Assembly: GCA_016180605.1 (NCBI GenBank)
Contig: JACPAW010000020.1
Coordinates: 1-8,623, forward strand
Direction: 5' to 3'
Source: Candidatus Omnitrophota bacterium
GTDB lineage: Bacteria; Omnitrophota; Gorgyraeia; Aquiviventales; Aquiviventaceae
Length of the DNA: 8,623 nt
Both the position numbers and the translations under genes were made by a program. A model generated the notes under the pieces. The model saw only the letters and a program-made list of their open reading frames with translations. It searched no databases and was not told where the DNA came from. Shown piece after piece: positions 6,625 through 8,623 of the stretch; the first letter of the stretch is position 1, and every line of letters begins with the position of its first letter.

Positions 6625-7413
6625 CTAATGATCCTTAAACTGTGGTTGGCGCTTTTCAAGAAACGCCTTGATCCCTTCCTTGCTATCTTCGCTGGCTGCT
6701 ACTTTGCTGAATGCTTCGGCTTCCTTCGCAAGCCCTTCCTCAATGGAAACATCGATTCCTTGCTCCATCGCAGAAACCGCAGCACTCACCGCCACGGCAC
6801 TTTTTGAGGCAATTTTTCGGGCAAGGTCTTTTGCCGCTTTAAGCACCTGGTCTTGGGGAACAACTTGGTTGACCAGGCCTAGACGCGCGGCTTCTTGCGC
6901 CATGATCATATCCCCTGTTAGTATCCATTCCATCGCTTTCGCTTTCCCAATCAAACGAGGAAGGCGCTGTGTGCCTCCCCAGCCTGGAATGATGCCCAGA
7001 TTGACTTCCGGCTGGCCAAAGCGCACCCGATCGCCGCTTATGCGCAAATGGCAGGACATGGCCAATTCCAAACCCCCTCCCAAACAGACGCCATTGATTG
7101 CCGCAATGACAGGCTTTTGCATGCGCTGAATTTTCAGAAAGACTGCTTGTCCTAAAGCAGCCATCTCCTTGGCGGCTTCAACCGAAGTAATTTGTGCCAC
7201 TTCTTTGATATCGGCACCTGCTACAAATGCAAAAGAGCCGCCTCCGGTTATAATCGCTACCTTGGCACTCGAATTGGAAGCAATCCCTTCGAACGCCTCT
7301 CCAAGCTCCTGAATCGTCTGTCGATTCAAGGCATTGACGGGAGGATGATCGATGGTGACAATTGCCAAGCGATCTTCGATAGAAACTTTAACCCATGCCC
7401 CGGCACTAGGCAC
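6625..7413 (-). CDS. enoyl-CoA hydratase (crotonase family)
   Basis: It hydrates trans-2-enoyl-CoA to 3-hydroxyacyl-CoA, the beta-oxidation step before the dehydrogenase encoded just upstream. At 262 residues it has the normal length of a single-domain crotonase. Oxyanion-hole segments are FAFVAGADIK (61-70) and NGVCLGGGLELAMS (107-120). The two catalytic glutamates of true hydratases are both present: Glu116 in GGGLELAM and Glu136 in FGQPEVNLGIIPGWGGTQRL, which argues against an isomerase or hydrolase. The start is GTG at 7413: a perfect GGAGG sits 5 bases upstream, and no ATG in this frame gives a full N-terminus. The gene is 25 bases behind the 3-hydroxyacyl-CoA dehydrogenase. It ends in TAG, after which comes the structured spacer. 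Chain-length preference cannot be read from the sequence. Confidence 0.94.
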   Translation of the reverse strand: MPSAGAWVKVSIEDRLAIVTIDHPPVNALNRQTIQELGEAFEGIASNSSAKVAIITGGGSFAFVAGADIKEVAQITSVEAAKEMAALGQAVFLKIQRMQKPVIAAINGVCLGGGLELAMSCHLRISGDRVRFGQPEVNLGIIPGWGGTQRLPRLIGKAKAMEWILTGDMIMAQEAARLGLVNQVVPQDQVLKAAKDLARKIASKSAVAVSAAVSAMEQGIDVSIEEGLAKEAEAFSKVAASEDSKEGIKAFLEKRQPQFKDH

Positions 7414-7418
7414 TTTTT

Positions 7419-7423
7419 CCTCC
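7419..7423 (-). promoter_or_regulatory. Shine-Dalgarno GGAGG deciding the GTG start of the hydratase
   Basis: On the minus strand GGAGG is followed by AAAAA and then GTG. The 5-base spacing is ideal and supports initiation at the GTG at 7413. An ATG just 5' of the GGAGG is out of frame. Confidence 0.75.
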
Positions 7424-7438
7424 CCATGGTCGAATGAA

Positions 7439-8623
7439 TTAGGTGTAGTCGAAAAAACCTTTCTTGGATGCTTTACCCAGATGTCCTGCCGCTACTCTTC
7501 GCTTTAAAAGCGGGGAGGGCCAGAATCGTTCGCCGTACTGCTGGGTGAATGCCTCAAGCTCCCGGAGCACCACATCGAGCCCGATTTCATCCGCATAATG
7601 GAGAATACCCCCCTTGACCTGCGGAAAGCCTAAGCCGGCGATAACCGCCAGGTCCACATCGGAGGCGGTACAAACGTGTTCCTCCACACAGCGAATCGCC
7701 TCATTCACCATGGGAAGGACCACGCGGTTTACCGAGAAAGCACTGGGTGTTTTTTGCAAAGCGCGTAATTCGGCAATCACGCGCTCAAGCTCCGGATCCG
7801 GTTGACCGGCTTGCTCTCCATAGAGATAAAAACCTGCACCCGTTTTGGCACCCAAGCGCTTTAAATCATGCAATCGCTGCCAGATCTCAGCAGGGCGCAT
7901 CCGGCTGCCATAAGCATCCAGTAAGATCTGGACGACTTCCCTGCAGACATCGAAACCGAGATTGTCCACCAGCGTAAATGGCCCCATAGGAAAACCAAAA
8001 GCGACCAGCGCCTCATCGATCTGCCGCGGATTGGCGGCACCCTCTTGCACGCAAAACGCCGCTTCATTCAAGTAAGGCATGAGGATCCGGTTGACCAGAA
8101 AACCCGGGCATTCGTTGACGCGGACCGGCAGTTTCCGCAAGCTTTCAGAAAAAGCCAGGATGTCGCCGATTGTCTCCTCGGAAGTTTCCAGACCAGGGAT
8201 CACTTCAACGAGTTTCATCACATGCGCTGGATAGAAAAAATGCATTCCGATGACTTTATGGGGACGCCGTGTCACACCTGCCAGTGCAGAGATGGAGAGG
8301 GACGACGTATTGGAAGCCAGAATGGCGGACTCGGAAAGTGCTTCATCCAATTCGTGAAAGATCCGCTTCTTTAAGTCCAGCTTCTCCGGGACCGCCTCGA
8401 TGACAAGATCGACGTCTTTAAATGCACTGTAATCAGTCACCCCGCTAACGAGGCGGCATTTGCTCTCCACTTCGTCTTGGGTCATTTTGCCTCGATCCGC
8501 TCGGCGCTGATAGATTTTGCGCACGACGGCAAGGCCCTGATCGACCCGGCTTTGGTCTACATCTTTCAAGAGAACCGGCAAGCCGCTAAAGCTGATCACC
8601 TGGGCGATCTCAGCGCCCATGGC
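7439..8623 (-). CDS. 3-hydroxyacyl-CoA dehydrogenase, FadB/FadJ-type (5' end outside window)
   Basis: It oxidises L-3-hydroxyacyl-CoA to 3-ketoacyl-CoA with NAD+ in beta-oxidation, in the cytoplasm. About 394 codons are visible and the gene enters from the right edge. The ATG at 8620 is not the start: it lies inside the Rossmann glycine motif (…MGAEIAQV), so the preceding strand and GxG are missing. Counting from that Met, SNTSSLSI is at 103-110. GMHFFYPAHVMKLVEV at 125-140 carries the His127/Glu139 catalytic pair with the family's 12-residue spacing. CPGFLVNRIL follows at 171, then a first C-terminal helical domain ending GAKTGAGFYLY. A second copy of that domain (about 296-393) ends GKASKKGFFDY. 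Two such domains are typical of FadB/FadJ alpha subunits, so a hydratase domain may be fused upstream, outside the window. The usual HFFNP reads HFFYP here. Its TAA stop lies 25 bases before the next gene. Confidence 0.93.
   Translation of the reverse strand, partial: AMGAEIAQVISFSGLPVLLKDVDQSRVDQGLAVVRKIYQRRADRGKMTQDEVESKCRLVSGVTDYSAFKDVDLVIEAVPEKLDLKKRIFHELDEALSESAILASNTSSLSISALAGVTRRPHKVIGMHFFYPAHVMKLVEVIPGLETSEETIGDILAFSESLRKLPVRVNECPGFLVNRILMPYLNEAAFCVQEGAANPRQIDEALVAFGFPMGPFTLVDNLGFDVCREVVQILLDAYGSRMRPAEIWQRLHDLKRLGAKTGAGFYLYGEQAGQPDPELERVIAELRALQKTPSAFSVNRVVLPMVNEAIRCVEEHVCTASDVDLAVIAGLGFPQVKGGILHYADEIGLDVVLRELEAFTQQYGERFWPSPLLKRRVAAGHLGKASKKGFFDYT

Noticed and set aside
6445..6630. 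An insertion sequence or MITE with target-site duplication around the inverted repeat
   Set aside because: The flanks (…CCTTC and CATGA…) show no direct duplication and no transposase is present. The mobile-repeat idea stays open only as an alternative for the element itself.

Overview
This is bacterial DNA of roughly balanced base composition. Every convincing gene lies on the minus strand, so the window reads biologically from right (8623) to left (1). Genes are tightly packed with good Shine-Dalgarno sequences and one ATGA stop/start overlap. The phylum cannot be fixed from sequence alone. An N-terminal export signal on the last gene and a bacterial-style beta-oxidation set fit a heterotrophic, probably Gram-negative bacterium, but that is inference.

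Layout in transcription order: (1) a 3-hydroxyacyl-CoA dehydrogenase of the FadB/FadJ C-terminal type, running off the right edge (7439-8623); (2) a stand-alone enoyl-CoA hydratase with a GTG start (6625-7413); (3) a 164-base spacer almost wholly filled by a nested inverted-repeat element (6459-6615), which also holds a doubtful 53-codon reading frame; (4) a D-lactate-dehydrogenase-like 2-hydroxyacid dehydrogenase (5438-6460); (5) a long, VLCAD-like acyl-CoA dehydrogenase (3575-5428); (6) a long-chain acyl-CoA synthetase (1779-3572); (7) an alpha/beta hydrolase of the monoacylglycerol lipase type (898-1743); (8) an exported TPR protein whose frame breaks near 596-607 and resumes in the next frame as a zinc peptidase-MA-like domain that runs off the left edge (1-901).

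The enzymes make a near-complete lipid-use route. The lipase frees a fatty acid, the synthetase makes acyl-CoA, the acyl-CoA dehydrogenase makes enoyl-CoA, the hydratase adds water, and the 3-hydroxyacyl-CoA dehydrogenase oxidises the product. The thiolase and electron-transfer partners are not in the window. Gaps of 25, 9, 2, 35 and -4 bases suggest one operon, interrupted only by the structured spacer.

The two most notable signals are that spacer and the frameshifted gene. In the spacer, 17-base perfect arms enclose three further hairpins with almost no unpaired junction bases. One arm covers the ribosome-binding site and first two start-codon bases of the 2-hydroxyacid dehydrogenase gene. 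The frameshifted TPR/peptidase-MA gene may be a real lesion, a sequencing error or, less likely, recoding. The rest is a fairly ordinary fatty-acid degradation cluster.
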